This document shows, one piece after another, positions 1-11,110 of a stretch of 64,000 nucleotides of DNA (positions within the stretch are counted from its first letter, which is position 1; every line of letters starts with the position of its first letter). This DNA is from Cryptomeria japonica (taxonomy: Eukaryota > Streptophyta > Pinopsida > Cupressales > Cupressaceae), in NCBI RefSeq assembly GCF_030272615.1, contig NC_081413.1, positions 602,890,709-602,954,708 on the forward strand. Direction: 5' to 3'. The notes under the pieces were generated by a model, which made no database searches, was not told where the DNA came from, and saw nothing but the letters and a program-made list of their open reading frames with translations. Position numbers and translations under genes: made by a program.

Positions 1-1426
1 ATGAACTTAACTGGCAATCACTAACATCGGTCTTAAACTAGATTACTGTCGGTTAAGCACAATGAGACTATGAAAGATATAAACCGGAAACACTTATCTT
101 TCCACACAACCTACACCCTCATTTCCACTTTATCCTTGTGCATAAATAGGTAATCTACAATCAAAAATCTAATAACTTGCTAGATCAACATGATTCACCA
201 CAAAACAAGAAATAACAAAACATCACATGAAAGAGGCATCACATATGACACACATATTTTTCACATGGAAACCCAACTGGGAAAAACCACAGTGGGGATG
301 AATACCCACAAGCTATTTTTGAACTCTTTAGAAGTCCTCTCTATTAGGAGCCTAGTCCGGTTAAACACTATTACAACAGGTTCTATTAGGAACCGATCCT
401 GTTAGGGATCACCCAGTTAAGGGATGGCTAGAATACTCGGTTAAGGGTTAAACTCTGTTAGAGGTTACCTTGTTAGAGGATTTTATGAACTCAATGGCTT
501 TGAGTCACCCTGTTAAAGGATTTACAGCAAGTTGGTTAAAGCTACCCTGTTAAGGGATTTTCCAACTAATGAAGTGGTTAGAGATCAACAGGTATTACAA
601 TGATCTGGTAATAGCACACAATGCCAATGCAGATCCACTTTAGTTCCTTCCTTCTACACACACACTCTGAAGGTATCAATTCTCTTATTTGGTCTGATAA
701 GAATCACGTATCTTTGCACTTAGATACACACACAGCTTTTGCCAACAACTTCAACATGAAACACAACATCGACCTTATAGAAAACAGATAGGTCGGTAAC
801 ATAAACTCTAAACCCTAAACATTTAGTTTGAGCAATTTAGTCAATTCAATCTTGACCATTGAACACTTTGCATTTGAATACAACAGTCTTGAATAGATCT
901 CAAGACATTCTCCATCGTTCGTTCTTCACCGCTTCTTGGAGGCGATAACCCATCATGCGTTCTCCACTGTTTGCAGAGACTTCACACATTCTCGAGGTAG
1001 ATAGGATCAATCTTCTTCATGCAAGATCCTTCACACGCACGAGGCTGATGTGGCAACATGACCTGATCTCCATTACAATGCTAACTCATCATACAATGCC
1101 ATCGGTTGAATCACACAGGCTCGAAACACTTCAACCGGAAACCCTAAAGCTGAGACTACCAACCGATAGTCATACCATATTAAACCTTGATAGAAAACAT
1201 TCCATATACTGGTTCACCTTTGAATATATTGGTTCACTTGAAAAAACATACCACTTCACTGTTTCACATATACTGGTTCTCAACATATTATCAGTTCACT
1301 TTGCCAGTTGCTTAACTTCAATATACGGGTTCACTCTTTAGCATATTACTAGTTCACTCTTCAGCATATTGACATCAATGACAACACAATATCATCATAT
1401 CAACATACTCTGCACATATTCCAACA
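1..1426 (-). mobile_element. Copia-type LTR fragment, runs off the left edge
   Basis: Read on the minus strand the segment begins TGTTGGAATATG and soon carries TTGTCATTGATG, a layout shared with the copia LTR ends near 12.2 kb and 58.7 kb. Around 265-300 it has the 'atggaaacccaactgggaaaaaccac' type phrase that recurs in the better preserved copia LTR at 11.2 kb. Between about 350 and 560 short phrases such as 'ctgttagagg', 'ctgttaaagg' and 'ggttaaggg' recur irregularly. The right edge is placed at CCAACA because gypsy leader sequence resumes immediately after it. The internal part of the element lies outside the window, so its coding capacity and target duplication cannot be seen. The reading frames inside (for example 955-1341) show no known domain. 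Confidence 0.6.
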
Positions 1427-2000
1427 AAAGGATGGTGAGGTTCTTTTTAAAGCTCTTTTTGCAAAAAAGAATGTTTGTTGATTCTTTTTAAATGCCAAAT
1501 GAAAGTTTTCTCCTAGGAAAGCAAGAAAGATTTTTGTTGTGGTTCCTTTTAAGTACCCAAATAAGGTGTGAGTTCAATTTTTAGCTTTAAACAAGAAATG
1601 AAAGAAATTTAAATTTTTAACTAACTTAGCTAAGTTAGTAAAAAAAATTCCAATTACTTTAAATCTAGCTTAAATAAAAATAAGCTCCCAACCTGTAATT
1701 AAACCATTAATGACCTACAGAACAAACAGTTAATCAGTTAGCAAAATAATGGCTTTGTGCACTTCCACAAGTGTAACTCTCGAAATCTTTGTTACAAATT
1801 TTTATTTTATTTTTTCACTTTTCTTGATATTCATTTTCTTGCTCATGCTTTTGATATTTATTTATTTTTTCTCTTTATTTTTCTTGCATTGGCTTGTAAG
1901 TGATGAAACTTACATAGGTCTGATAATTACAGTGGCGCTGAAGAAAGATTTTAGATTTTTCACTAGCCATGTCTTCGATTGAAGAGATCAGAATGATTTA
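1427..2000 (-). repeat. Gypsy (Tat-like) leader fragment
   Basis: This stretch matches 53.95-54.34 kb of element C nearly phrase for phrase: 'aaaggatggtgaggttctttttaaagct', 'actaacttagctaagttagtaaaa' and the 'ggctttgtgcacttccacaagt' line. It is therefore untranslated leader of the same retrotransposon family in the same orientation. In element C this block lies next to the LTR, whereas here it lies left of sequence matching 51.8-53.0 kb, so the relic is rearranged or built from two copies. No coding sequence was recognised. Confidence 0.6.
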
Positions 2001-3000
2001 GAGCAATTGATTAATTTTATGAGATATAGTAATCAAAAAATGTCAGTACCAAGATACGATAAGTGGTTCTTTTCTGGATTGAGCGTGTATCCCAACCAAA
2101 AGAAAATGTTAAAGAGGAACAACCTTGGATTCTTAACCATTTCATGAATAGATATCTAGGAAAAGGACTGAACATTAGATTCGAGCATGGGCAAGTATGT
2201 GACAAAATGACACAAATGCCTATTTCACAGATGAAAGATTTATGCAAAGGAATGAATGATAGGGATTGAAGGATAGAAAAGAGGTGTTGGATAATAGATA
2301 GAATGTTTGAAGATTTGTGTGAGGATAGATGGAAATGTATTTAGGATGAGTGTTGGTACACAACACGAGAAGTGATGAAGAGATAGAGGAAAATTGAATT
2401 TTGGGACATAAGGACCCAAAATAGATAGAGGAAATGATGGAAGAATAGTTTTGGAAAGATGTTTAGATAGAGGGTTGAAATAAGTTCAAAGACATGTGCC
2501 TTTATTGATCTTTCTTATGGATCATTTGAGGTGATGGAATGGTGGATGGAGGGAGGTAAGGACTCAAGATGGATGGAAGGGATGAAGAGTTTGATTTTGG
2601 AATGAAAGGACCTAGAATAGATTTGGAGGAAGAAGAGTTTGACTTTGGAATGAAAGAACCTAAGATAGATTTGGAGGATGAAGAGATTGACTTTGGAATG
2701 AAAAGACCTAAGACAGATTTGGAGGATGAAGAGATTCCTTGATCTTGATCTTGACTTGGAGTAGGATCATTTGATTTTTTTGCTTTCCTCTTGATTTGGA
2801 ATTAGATTAGTGGAGGAGATGGAAGGGATATCATTCTCTTTCTTATGAGGTGGATGTTTAATGGGACTCTGCTCTTGAGATGAAAGGGGATCATCATGGA
2901 TGGAATACCAAAAGATTAGGGGATCATCATAAGATTCTTGATAGGTGGGATCTTGATCAAAAATCGGATTAGATTGGAGAGCCATGATATCTTGATCTTG
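2001..3000. other. Unassigned interior of gypsy relic
   Basis: No domain could be recognised on either strand. A plus-strand frame (2063-2269) and a minus-strand frame (2767-3018, rich in Asp, Pro, Ser and Gln) are open but resemble nothing I know. The stretch holds a purine-rich 48-bp tandem repeat, listed separately. It sits where a gag N-terminus would be expected by comparison with element C, so divergent gag or inserted sequence are both possible. Confidence 0.3.
2581..2738 (+). repeat. 48-bp tandem repeat, 3.3 copies
   Basis: Three full 48-bp units start at 2581, 2629 and 2677, followed by a partial unit from 2725. The unit is a multiple of three and stays open on the plus strand, giving a 16-residue repeat of the form DEE(I/F)DFGMK.P(K/R).DLE that ends in a stop soon after. 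It is probably a plain minisatellite, since no surrounding gene supports translation. Confidence 0.75.
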
Positions 3001-4464
3001 ATTTACGCTAGGAGTCATTTCCTTTGACTGAGTTTCCTTTTTCTTGGTTTGATAATGAATGTCATATGAATGATCAAAGTTGATGTTTTTGATAGGTTGA
3101 CGTAGAGAAATTTACTCCTTTTGATAAGGGCCCTACGACTAGGTTGTCTCTTCTTTAACTTAGTTTTGTGATGAAGACTTGTTCTTCTCAAAATATGAGG
3201 AGTGGTCATACACGAATGATCAATGGTTTCCTTCAATGTTTGGATTGAGATACTTCGTTTGAAAAACTCAAGCTTACTTTATCAAGTAGAGGCTTAGATT
3301 CACCCCCACGACAAAGTGTGTCAAATGATATGGATAAAGTCTCCCGATATGGAAACTTGATTTGACAACTTAAGGTTTAAACTCGGTATGTTGTTTGTTT
3401 GATAGAATCTATTTAGATGGTGGACCTTTTGATCAATGTGATGGTACTACTTGATTTTGGTTGGATGAAGTCTTACCTCTAGCTAGTTTAAGATCGACAA
3501 ATTTGTTTTCAGGATGCTTTCTTGATTTGGAATTGTTTTCTCTGATAATTGGATTTGGATCCTGACTGTTGAGTTTGACAGAAGACCTAAAAGGGTACGC
3601 AAGACTATTGATGAAAATTTTCGTAAAGACCTGATTTTCTCTCTGTTTTTCTTGGTTTTTACCATCCGCTAAAACAAAGACTGGATGTGCTAACGAATAT
3701 TCTAGATGCACTACAAGAAGACCTCGATGTGCTAAGTTGCCTCTCCTATGTGCTGACTCAGATTGTTTGAAAATGACTTCTCTGGATAGGTTATGTGCTA
3801 ATATGTCTTGACTATGCACTTTTGTTTGGACTGAAAGCGCTATGATATGTCTCGAATGCGCTACACTGATGTCTAAATGCGCTAGATTGATGCTGACAAG
3901 CACTACCTAAAATTTCACCAGTATGATATTGGTTATGCGCTATTTTGATTGAAGAAAGCGCTAAGATTTGGCTCGTATGCACTAGAGAATGTTCTAGATG
4001 CGCTAGGAAGCTGTTCCTACGCGCCAAATTGTCATGATTGCTCTGTTTTTGCTATTTTTGAATTTTAACACTTGTGATTTTGATGGATGATTTTGTTTTG
4101 GATACTCAAGCTTACTAAGTCGAACAGATAAACTCTTAATCACTTGGTTTTATATTCCCCTAATCTTGTTGGATGAAAGTCTTTCCTAAAGATAGTTGAA
4201 ATGTTGATAACCATCTCAAAAGATGCTTTGTTGGATTTGGAAATCTTCTCCACTTTATGATTTTTCCTTGTTTGAACTGACTTTTGAGTTTGATTGTTGG
4301 ATACTTTGCAAGATATTTTAACATTTGTGACAAGAATACATAGCACACATGAAGACAATGGTCATCCTAATGCTAAACATTGAGGGTATGTTCTTTTGAG
4401 GATGTGTTCAAATCCCCGATGTTATCACTGGTTTGATTTACAACTATAGACACATCAGATAGAC
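3001..4464 (-). repeat. Gypsy relic leader with GCGCTAA-type keyword repeats
   Basis: This stretch aligns by eye with 51.8-53.03 kb of element C: 'gatcaatggtttcctt', 'cgatatggaaacttgatttgacaactt' and 'gaggatgtgttcaaatcccc' occur in the same order. Between about 3660 and 4030 a short motif (variants of tgcgctaa, tgtgctaa, tgcactag) returns every 25-35 bases. Read on the minus strand it gives an open stretch (3433-3903) with LAH or SAH recurring about every ten residues. The part matching 53.03-54.7 kb of element C is missing, so the LTR follows directly. Confidence 0.6.
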
Positions 4465-5867
4465 TAGTCCACACACCATGCAAGTTATGGAGCTATGTGT
4501 AATAGCTAAACTTCCCAAGGGATGTTTCATTGTTCTCTATCTCACAAGACCCCTTAAGTCAATGCCTTTGCTCTCAAATCACTGAGCAAAGTGACTTAGG
4601 GATGACAATCATGAGAATGAGGGATGTTTTGATCAATCTAACATGAATGCAATCCTAATTATGCATGATTTTAACAAATATGAGTTAAACTAGTATGTAT
4701 ATGATGATAAGATGAAAAGATTAGTAAAGAACTATCCTAACATGATATACTAGCTTAATGTGATTATTATGATGAAAACAAAATACTTCTAAAATCCTTA
4801 TTATATTATTTTTATTAAAAGAGGGATTGAAATGCTTAGTAAAAATGAGTATAAGTGTGATACTAAAGACTTGGATGATAAAATGAGGGGATGAGGGCTC
4901 TATTTATAGAAGAAACGGGGCAATGGATGGTCAGGATTGAAGGATTTAATCAAGGGTTAGGATTGAAAGTTATCAATCCATGTTTGCAATTCTCACCAAT
5001 GAAATGGTGACAATTGTCAACATAAGACTGGTTGAGAGGGTATGTAAGAAGCATTAAATGTTTGAGAAGACCTCATGGTTACCTTAGGAGGTAAGGGTTA
5101 AGGTTATCCATTGGATAAAGCTTTTACCCAAGGGATAAACTCTTGTGCAAGGGTTAAAGGAATAACCATGGTCAAAGCAATGAATGCTTGATGAGACCCC
5201 TAGGTTAGATGAGGATTGAGTTAGGCAAAAAGTCTCTAACCATGCCACAAAGGGTTAGTTAACCATTAATGGTTTGAAGACTTTGGGGACAAATTTGTAA
5301 GAGTCCTTCCAAATTTGGGGGTATTCAACAAGTTAGCTTGTTGAAGGCATAAAGGCTTTAATGCCTTTGAAAGACTTTACTCCAAATTTGAGAAGTGACC
5401 TCCTCAAATTTAGGGAAAAGGGACAAATGAAGGGTTTAGCTCAATTGATTAGGATTAGAGGGATTCTAGAAGAATTTAGGAAGAGGGTTAGGAGGCAAGT
5501 GGGAGATGTAGGAAAATACAAGTGAGTGAGGGATAATAGGATTTAATTAAAATAAATTGCTTTATTTCATTTTGGTCGTAAGTTGGGGATTTAAATAAAT
5601 TAGATTTATTTAATTGGGGTGAACTATTTAATTAAATGTAAATTTAATTAAAAGTCGAGAGAAGGGATTTAATTAAATAAAATGATTTATTCAATTAAAT
5701 GAAAGGTTTAAGTGAATTTAAGCAAATAAATTGAATAATTTATTTAATAAAATAGAAGAATGTGGATGATTTAATTAAATTAAATTAAATTTAACTAAAT
5801 AGAGGAATGAGAATAAATTGAACATTAAATATTCATTTAGGAATATGGTCATTTTTATACGTCTACA
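4465..5867 (-). mobile_element. Diverged Tat-like gypsy 5' LTR (relic)
   Basis: The segment is homologous to both LTRs of element C, with the phrases 'tttgctctcaaatcactgagcaaagtgactta', 'taagaagcattaaatg' and 'gtattcaacaagttagcttgttgaaggcat' in order. It ends CGTCTACA, so on the minus strand it begins TGTAGACG like the other LTRs of the family. About the first 70 bases at its left edge are not alignable. The sequence right after it, ACTACAACAAGG, matches the interior of the copia LTR at 11352, which indicates that this gypsy element inserted into that copia LTR. Confidence 0.75.
4901..4908 (-). promoter_or_regulatory. Probable LTR TATA box
   Basis: On the minus strand this reads TATAAATA in the same position and context (CTATAAATAGA) as in the LTRs of elements B and C. 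It would drive transcription leftwards through the relic. Confidence 0.5.
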
Positions 5868-6767
5868 ACTACAACAAGGCAAGATACAACCAATTCATTT
5901 GAAAAGATGGATCTCCTAATCATGAAATTGTCCTTGAACTCTAAATCAAGTGACCAACATCAACACACACAACTCTGATCTCATTTTTCAACACATTATC
6001 TCATACTTCTGCCACAGTCTCAAATAGCTTGCATATCATTTGAACACAAATCTTCTTCTCTTCTCTTCACTAAATTTCTCTTTCTATATCCACATCACAC
6101 TCTCTATCATACTCCTCCATCATGTCATAACTCAACCACATACATTCTTTATATATAAGATAGATCATCAAAGCTTGAACAAGGTTAGCTTGAATAAAAA
6201 ATACACCTTTCAAACCAAAAGCGCACACACTGATCTACTCCAGGAGAAAGAGGGGACCAAAACATGTCTTCTAAAGTCCAATCCACTAATCTGCAATCAC
6301 TAGACCATAACTCATAGCATTCCAACATGCAATGTGTCCATATAGACAATCAATGGGCCAAAACATATCCTCCAATGCAAATTACTCTTATCTATATCTC
6401 CAAACATTACAGTGAGACCCATAACACATCAAATTACCTTCCACAAAACATACTTGGACCAAAAAGTAGGATTAACACAAGATATAATATCTGGTAATGA
6501 GACATACTACAACATTCAAAAAACACAAAGATTTTTTTGAACCACAAAACTAACATATCTACAATGCCAAAAAAAAAAACCAAAAAGGATAACAACACTA
6601 AGAAACATCAGCAACACTTCCTAGACCCGAACACTTCCAGAACAACAAATAGAATAATTGCAACACCGATACAACAAGATATCTTTGCACCACAGACACT
6701 TTGGATCAAAAACTATCCAAAACAACAAGTTTGACATCAATGACAACCTCAGTAACACATACTTCCA
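5868..6767 (-). repeat. Copia 3' LTR, truncated
   Basis: The segment parallels 11352-12231 over its whole length, for example 'aagtgaccaacatcaacacacacaact', 'tctatcatactcctccatcatgtca' and 'tttgacatcaatgacaacctc'. The outer 240 bases of the other copy ('tgttgaacccaagggagg...') are absent here and replaced by the gypsy relic. The inner edge is set at ACTTCCA, the last base shared by both copies. Confidence 0.8.
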
Positions 6768-7289
6768 AAACACTCCTTGTTTGTCCTTGATGGCAACACT
6801 TGACCAATCTGCAAAACATACTTCTCAATCAAATACTACAACTTTCTCTTTCTCTCCCCCTTTGTCGTCAAAGACAAAGGCCACAACACTGACACATACT
6901 CCACTGCTCCCCCTAAGAACAACCATAACATCAATCTAGGAAAAAGAATAGTCATGAAAGATCCCTCTAGAAATATGCACCTTCACAATGCACCTAGTCA
7001 AATGAAAGAGGGGCAATAACCCCAAGCATCTCTTAAAGAAACTCAAATGTATCTTTCACCAATGCCTTAGTGAAAATATTTGCAACATGTTCCTTTGTAG
7101 AAATATATTCCAACCGAACTTCCTTCTCAGCAACCTTCTCTCTTAAATAGTGATATTTGATTGAAATGTGTTTTTCTCTTGAATTCATAATGGGATTTTT
7201 TTAAATATTTATTACACTTGTATTGTCACACATAATTGAAATTGCTTCATCATATGTTACTTTGATATCCACAAGAGTCTGTCTCATCA
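6768..7289 (-). other. Copia 3' untranslated zone
   Basis: No gene was found. Read on the minus strand the stretch follows the RNase H remnant and contains GACAAAGGGGGAGAG at about 6856-6870. This purine run resembles the AAGGGGGAG tracts that precede copia 3' LTRs, though it lies about 90 bases from the LTR edge. The RNase H C-terminal tail (phrases like HISIKYHYLREKV and IFTKAL) can still be read between about 7060 and 7200. Confidence 0.55.
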
Positions 7290-7560
7290 CCATTACCTAA
7301 GTACACCAAGATGTTGTTGCAATATACTCTACTTCAGTAGTAAATAGAGAAATTGAATCATGTGTCTTATTGAACCAAGAGACCAATATGTCTCCTAAAA
7401 AGAAAGCACCGCCACCAATACTCTTTCGATCATCAACACTTCCAACACAATTTGCATCTATATAAGCTTTCAACATAAACTCTCCACCCTTTTTGTACCA
7501 AAGTCCAAAATCTATTATTCCTTTCAAATATATGGAAAAAAATTCATAGCTTACTCATGT
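7060..7560 (-). pseudogene. Copia RNase H remnant
   Basis: The translated minus strand gives KAYIDANCVGSVDDRKSIGG, then GGAFFLGDILVSWFNKTHDS and a TEVEYIA segment. These match the copia RNase H pattern (D.D..G....RKS..G..., SWFSKKQ, AEAEYIA), with the first D and the E still visible. In the element this domain degrades the RNA strand during reverse transcription. Stops interrupt the frame on both sides of 7297-7527. Downstream the C-terminal HYLREKV and IFTKAL motifs continue in register apart from stops, so the domain was once full length. Confidence 0.8.
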
Positions 7561-7799
7561 GTCACCTTTGGATTAGCCTAAAATCTAGCCACCAAACAAA
7601 CAACCTGCATGATATTTGGTCTAGATGTTGTTAGATACAGTAATACACCAATTATTGATCTGCACTTCTTCTGATCAAACTCTGGAGACTCATCATCTTT
7701 GCTCAACTTACAACCAATGGTCAAACGAGTTGTAGCAGGTTTATAATCATCAATCCCAAATTACTTCAACATTTCTTTCACATACTTTCTCTGTGAGAC

Positions 7800-8480
7800 A
7801 AAAATTCCATTTTTAGATTGACTAACTTGTAACCCAAGACATAAAGATAACTCACCAATCATTGACATGTCAAACTCTTTCTACATCTCTTAAGTAAATT
7901 CTTTACATAAGTTATCATTTCCTCCAAATATAATGTCATAACATAAACTATAAAAATCAATAGCTTATCTCAATCAATCTTGAAATAAAGATTACTGTCT
8001 ATTGTACCTTTCCTAAAATTTTGTCGTAGCAAATACTTATGTAATCTTGCATACTAGGCCCTAGGTGCCTATTTAAGCCCATACAATGATTTCTTTAGTC
8101 TGCACACCATATTTGATTCTTCTGATAGTCTGAACACATCTGGTTGCTCAATGTAAACTTCTTCTTCCAAATCTCCATTCAAAAATGATAACTTGACATC
8201 CATTTGGTAGACTCTAAAGTTCTTGTAAGCAAAAAATGTAAGAAACATATGAATAGCTTCCATCCTTGCTACTAGAGCAAAAGTTTCTTCAAAATCTATG
8301 CCTTCCACCTGAGAATATCCTTTACATACCACTTTTTCTTTGTTTCTTGTGACTTGTCCTTGGTCATTTAGTTTGTTCCTGGATACCCATTTAGTTCCTA
8401 TCACATTCTTGTCCACCAATCTAGTTACCAACTCCCAAGTCTTGTTCTTTTGTATCTAATTTAGCTCTTCTTCCATTGCT
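7800..8480 (-). pseudogene. Copia reverse transcriptase remnant
   Basis: The open part (8069-8431) carries the classic copia RT block: [57 protein letters not shown] and [13 protein letters not shown]. Further along, after a stop, the SLCLGLQVSQSKNGIFVSQ segment is recognisable. The palm-domain D in MDVK is present. The catalytic pair is not recognisable: YDIIFGGND stands where Y(V/A)DD would be expected. A LYGLK-stop junction (TAG for CAG) and several later stops make it non-functional. Confidence 0.85.
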
Positions 8481-8629
8481 TTTACCCCACTTTCATCTTT
8501 ACTTTCCTCCTCATAAGTCTTCGACTTGGTCATTGATAGAAAATAGTAGTTGGCTTGTTCTTCTGCTTCTACAATTTTCCTTCTTATTTGAACACCTTTT
8601 GTCTTATCTCCAATTATTTATTTTTCTAA

Positions 8630-9900
8630 ATGATGCTTTCAGACATACTGAGCAAGAGTTTTTGCAATGTCTCCCTCTTCTTCTTCATTTGTTTCCTTCT
8701 CCTTGTTCTCTTTTGAATTACTTGTCTTCTTTGTAATGACTAGAACAATCTCAACCTCGATCTCAATGTTAGGCTCAATCTGATTCCATTCTTTGCATAC
8801 CTTCATATTTGTACTTTCTACTATTTTGTTCAACCTTTTTTTGAAACACCGGTAAGCCTTTCTATTAGTAGCATATCCCATAAAATCCCTTCATCTACTC
8901 TAGATTCAAACTTCCCAAGACTATCCTCATCTCTTCTAATATAACATTTGCTTCCAAAAAAAAATATATATTTCATAGTAGGGGGTCTTCCATTCCACAA
9001 CTTATAAGGGGTTTTAATATGATTTACCCTGATCTACACCATGTTAATAAGATGTACAACAATATGTACTACCTCTTTCCAATACACATTAGCTAAATTA
9101 ACATCCTTCAACAAGGTCCTAGCCATCTCTATAACAGTCCTATTCTTTCTTTCCACAACACAATTTTGCTAAGGAGTCCTCAGAGTAGAAAAGTGCCTTC
9201 TAATTCCATTAATTTCACAAAATTATCAAGCTTCCATAAAGTGAATTCCCCTCCTCTATTTGATCTCAACCATTTAATCTTAGCATCTACTTGAATTTCA
9301 ATCATGGATTTGAAAATTTTGAATCTATTAAAATCCTTAGATTTATCTTTTAGAAATGTAACCCAAGTCATTCTAAAGAAATCATCAATAAGCAACATGA
9401 AATACCTCTCTCTGTTCAATCGTCTTGTCCTTGTAGGTTGAATCAGATCTAGTGGTTTCATAGTGGAATACTCCTTATTCTTGAATCTTCTCTTTCTCTA
9501 CTTCCCCAATTGACATTCTCTACACACTCTATCAATAGGCTTCACAAGTCTAGGTAGGTCTCTAACTGCTTCAGATCTGCAAATCTTAATCATAGTGTCA
9601 AAATTTACATGTCCCATTCTTTTGTGCCACAACCAACATTCATTACTCTAAGTTAGAAAACATTTTCTCTCCTTTTTATCCTTGATGTAGTATACATTTC
9701 TATTTGTTCTAAACCCTTCTGCAACCTTTTTACCAATCTTTTCTTTTCTTATCACACATCTGATACTACTGAACAAAACTTCATAACCTTTTCTACACAT
9801 CTGACTAACACTTAATAGACTATGTATTGATCCTTCAACATACTAGACATCATTATTTTTATGCTTACCATCAATAGAAACACTTCCAATACCTTGAATA
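8630..9900 (-). pseudogene. Copia GAG-pre-integrase and integrase remnant
   Basis: Reading the minus strand from 9.9 to 8.6 kb gives a GAG-pre-integrase segment (LLSVSQMCRKGYEV, LWHKRMGHVNFDTM), the integrase zinc motif end CRECQLGK, and a core fragment at 9180-9461 (LLIDDFFRMTWVTFLKDKS). The second catalytic Asp block is altered, since RSNRGGEF stands for the usual RSDNGGEF. The Glu block VVERKNRTVIEM follows after a stop. The C-terminal GYATNRKAYRCFKKR segment lies at 8880. Integrase would join the cDNA to the host chromosome; with one catalytic Asp replaced and many stops this copy cannot. Confidence 0.8.
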
Positions 9901-9979
9901 GCCCCTCCATCTTCTCAGACAAATTTCATTGATCCACCATCATATCTCTTCAGATTAATAAACTTGTCTTTGTCACCAG

Positions 9980-11030
9980 TCATATGATTTGAACATGTCC
10001 AAAATCAATGATCCATGTATTTGGTTCTATTTTAGCATGGAATGTATTCTTGATATTCTTCTCCTCTTTCGGTATCTTTGATACATTCTTCTTTTCTAAA
10101 ATTGCCAAAAACAAGGATTTTTCATTTGAGTCATCATCAACTTCATCTTCAGACAAGTGCTCCTCTATAGAACATAAGCCTTTTTTCTTTGTTCTATTAA
10201 AGTTGTGTCTTCTAGTTTTATTCTTCTTCTCATCATCATTCGATCTCTTGTAGTCTTCCCTGTAAGTGCAGTGAGAAGCATAATGTCCAATTCTACCACA
10301 AGAAAAATAGTTCAAAGGTAACTTACCTTTGTATCTTTTGGTGCCTTGCTGCAATCTTTTCACAAATTTTGCCTCAGCTTCATCCATGTCTCTACTACAT
10401 TTTGGATCATCATGTCTTGAAACATAAAATGTTGCCTCTTTCTTTTCTCTTTTCTCTTCCTCCATTTCTAAAATTTCAAAAGTTCCTAAGGTACTGGTAA
10501 GTTGATCAATGGTATACTTAAATAATTGCTTTCCTATATGGCACACCTCGTTGCTTTGTAGGATTTAGGCAACGTCAACAATATATTTTGAATAACATCA
10601 CTTTCATCCAAATGTCTACTAGCAGCTCTAATACCATCAGCATGATCAGTCACTCTATGTATATATTTCTCAACACCTTTTTCTTCAAGCATTCTCAGAT
10701 ATTCATACTTTTTCTTTAGATTCATCAAACTAGCTTGTTTTATCTTTGGATCTCCTTCATATGCCAAACATAGTTTGTTCCATATAGCTTCCACTTCCTT
10801 TAATCCTCTTACTTTTCCAAACACTATATCACTCATACAACTAAAAATTATAGCTCTAGTTCTTGCATTAGTCTCTTGTAACTTTTTCTCATCTGAAGTC
10901 TGAGGACCATCTTGTGGGGGTGTATAGCTAGTTTGAGTGTTGTCCCATATTCCATTCTATAATGTCTCCAAATTTTCTTCCATTATCTCCTTCCAATATG
11001 GGAACTGTGTGCCATCGAATATCAAAACTT
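9980..11030 (-). pseudogene. Copia gag with one damaged zinc knuckle
   Basis: The frame opens with FDGTQFPYWKEIMEENLE, the N-terminal signature of plant copia gag (DUF4219 type). A UBN2-type gag block follows (VWNKL-like AIWNKLCLAYEGD, YEYLRMLEEKGVEKY, ILLTLPKSY). The zinc knuckle reads YFSCGRIGHYASHC, so the first Cys of CCHC is Tyr. A protease trace (WIIDFG where WIIDSG is usual) closes the segment and is knocked out of frame by a small indel near 9995. Gag would form the particle that packages element RNA. A stop lies after NLETL, and a frame change near 10540 joins the two open parts. Confidence 0.8.
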
Positions 11031-11096
11031 TGTAATGTGCGTCCTATGCTATACTAGATCTATCTCGAGTAGATAAGCTTATTCAAGAGGAACCTT

Positions 11097-11108
11097 GCTC
11101 TCATACCA
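11097..11108 (-). promoter_or_regulatory. Primer-binding site, initiator-Met type
   Basis: On the minus strand the 12 bases read TGGTATGAGAGC, one mismatch from the copia consensus TGGTATCAGAGC. They start two bases inside the 5' LTR. This is where a tRNA-iMet 3' end would prime minus-strand cDNA synthesis. Confidence 0.85.
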
Positions 11109-11110
11109 AT

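Noticed and set aside
955-1341. 128-codon frame in the left LTR
   Set aside because: It lies inside LTR-type sequence, shows no domain, and no upstream signal supports it.
6537-6939. Two overlapping short frames as a small gene pair
   Set aside because: They lie across the copia 3' LTR and its untranslated zone, and the equivalent part of the other LTR does not preserve them.
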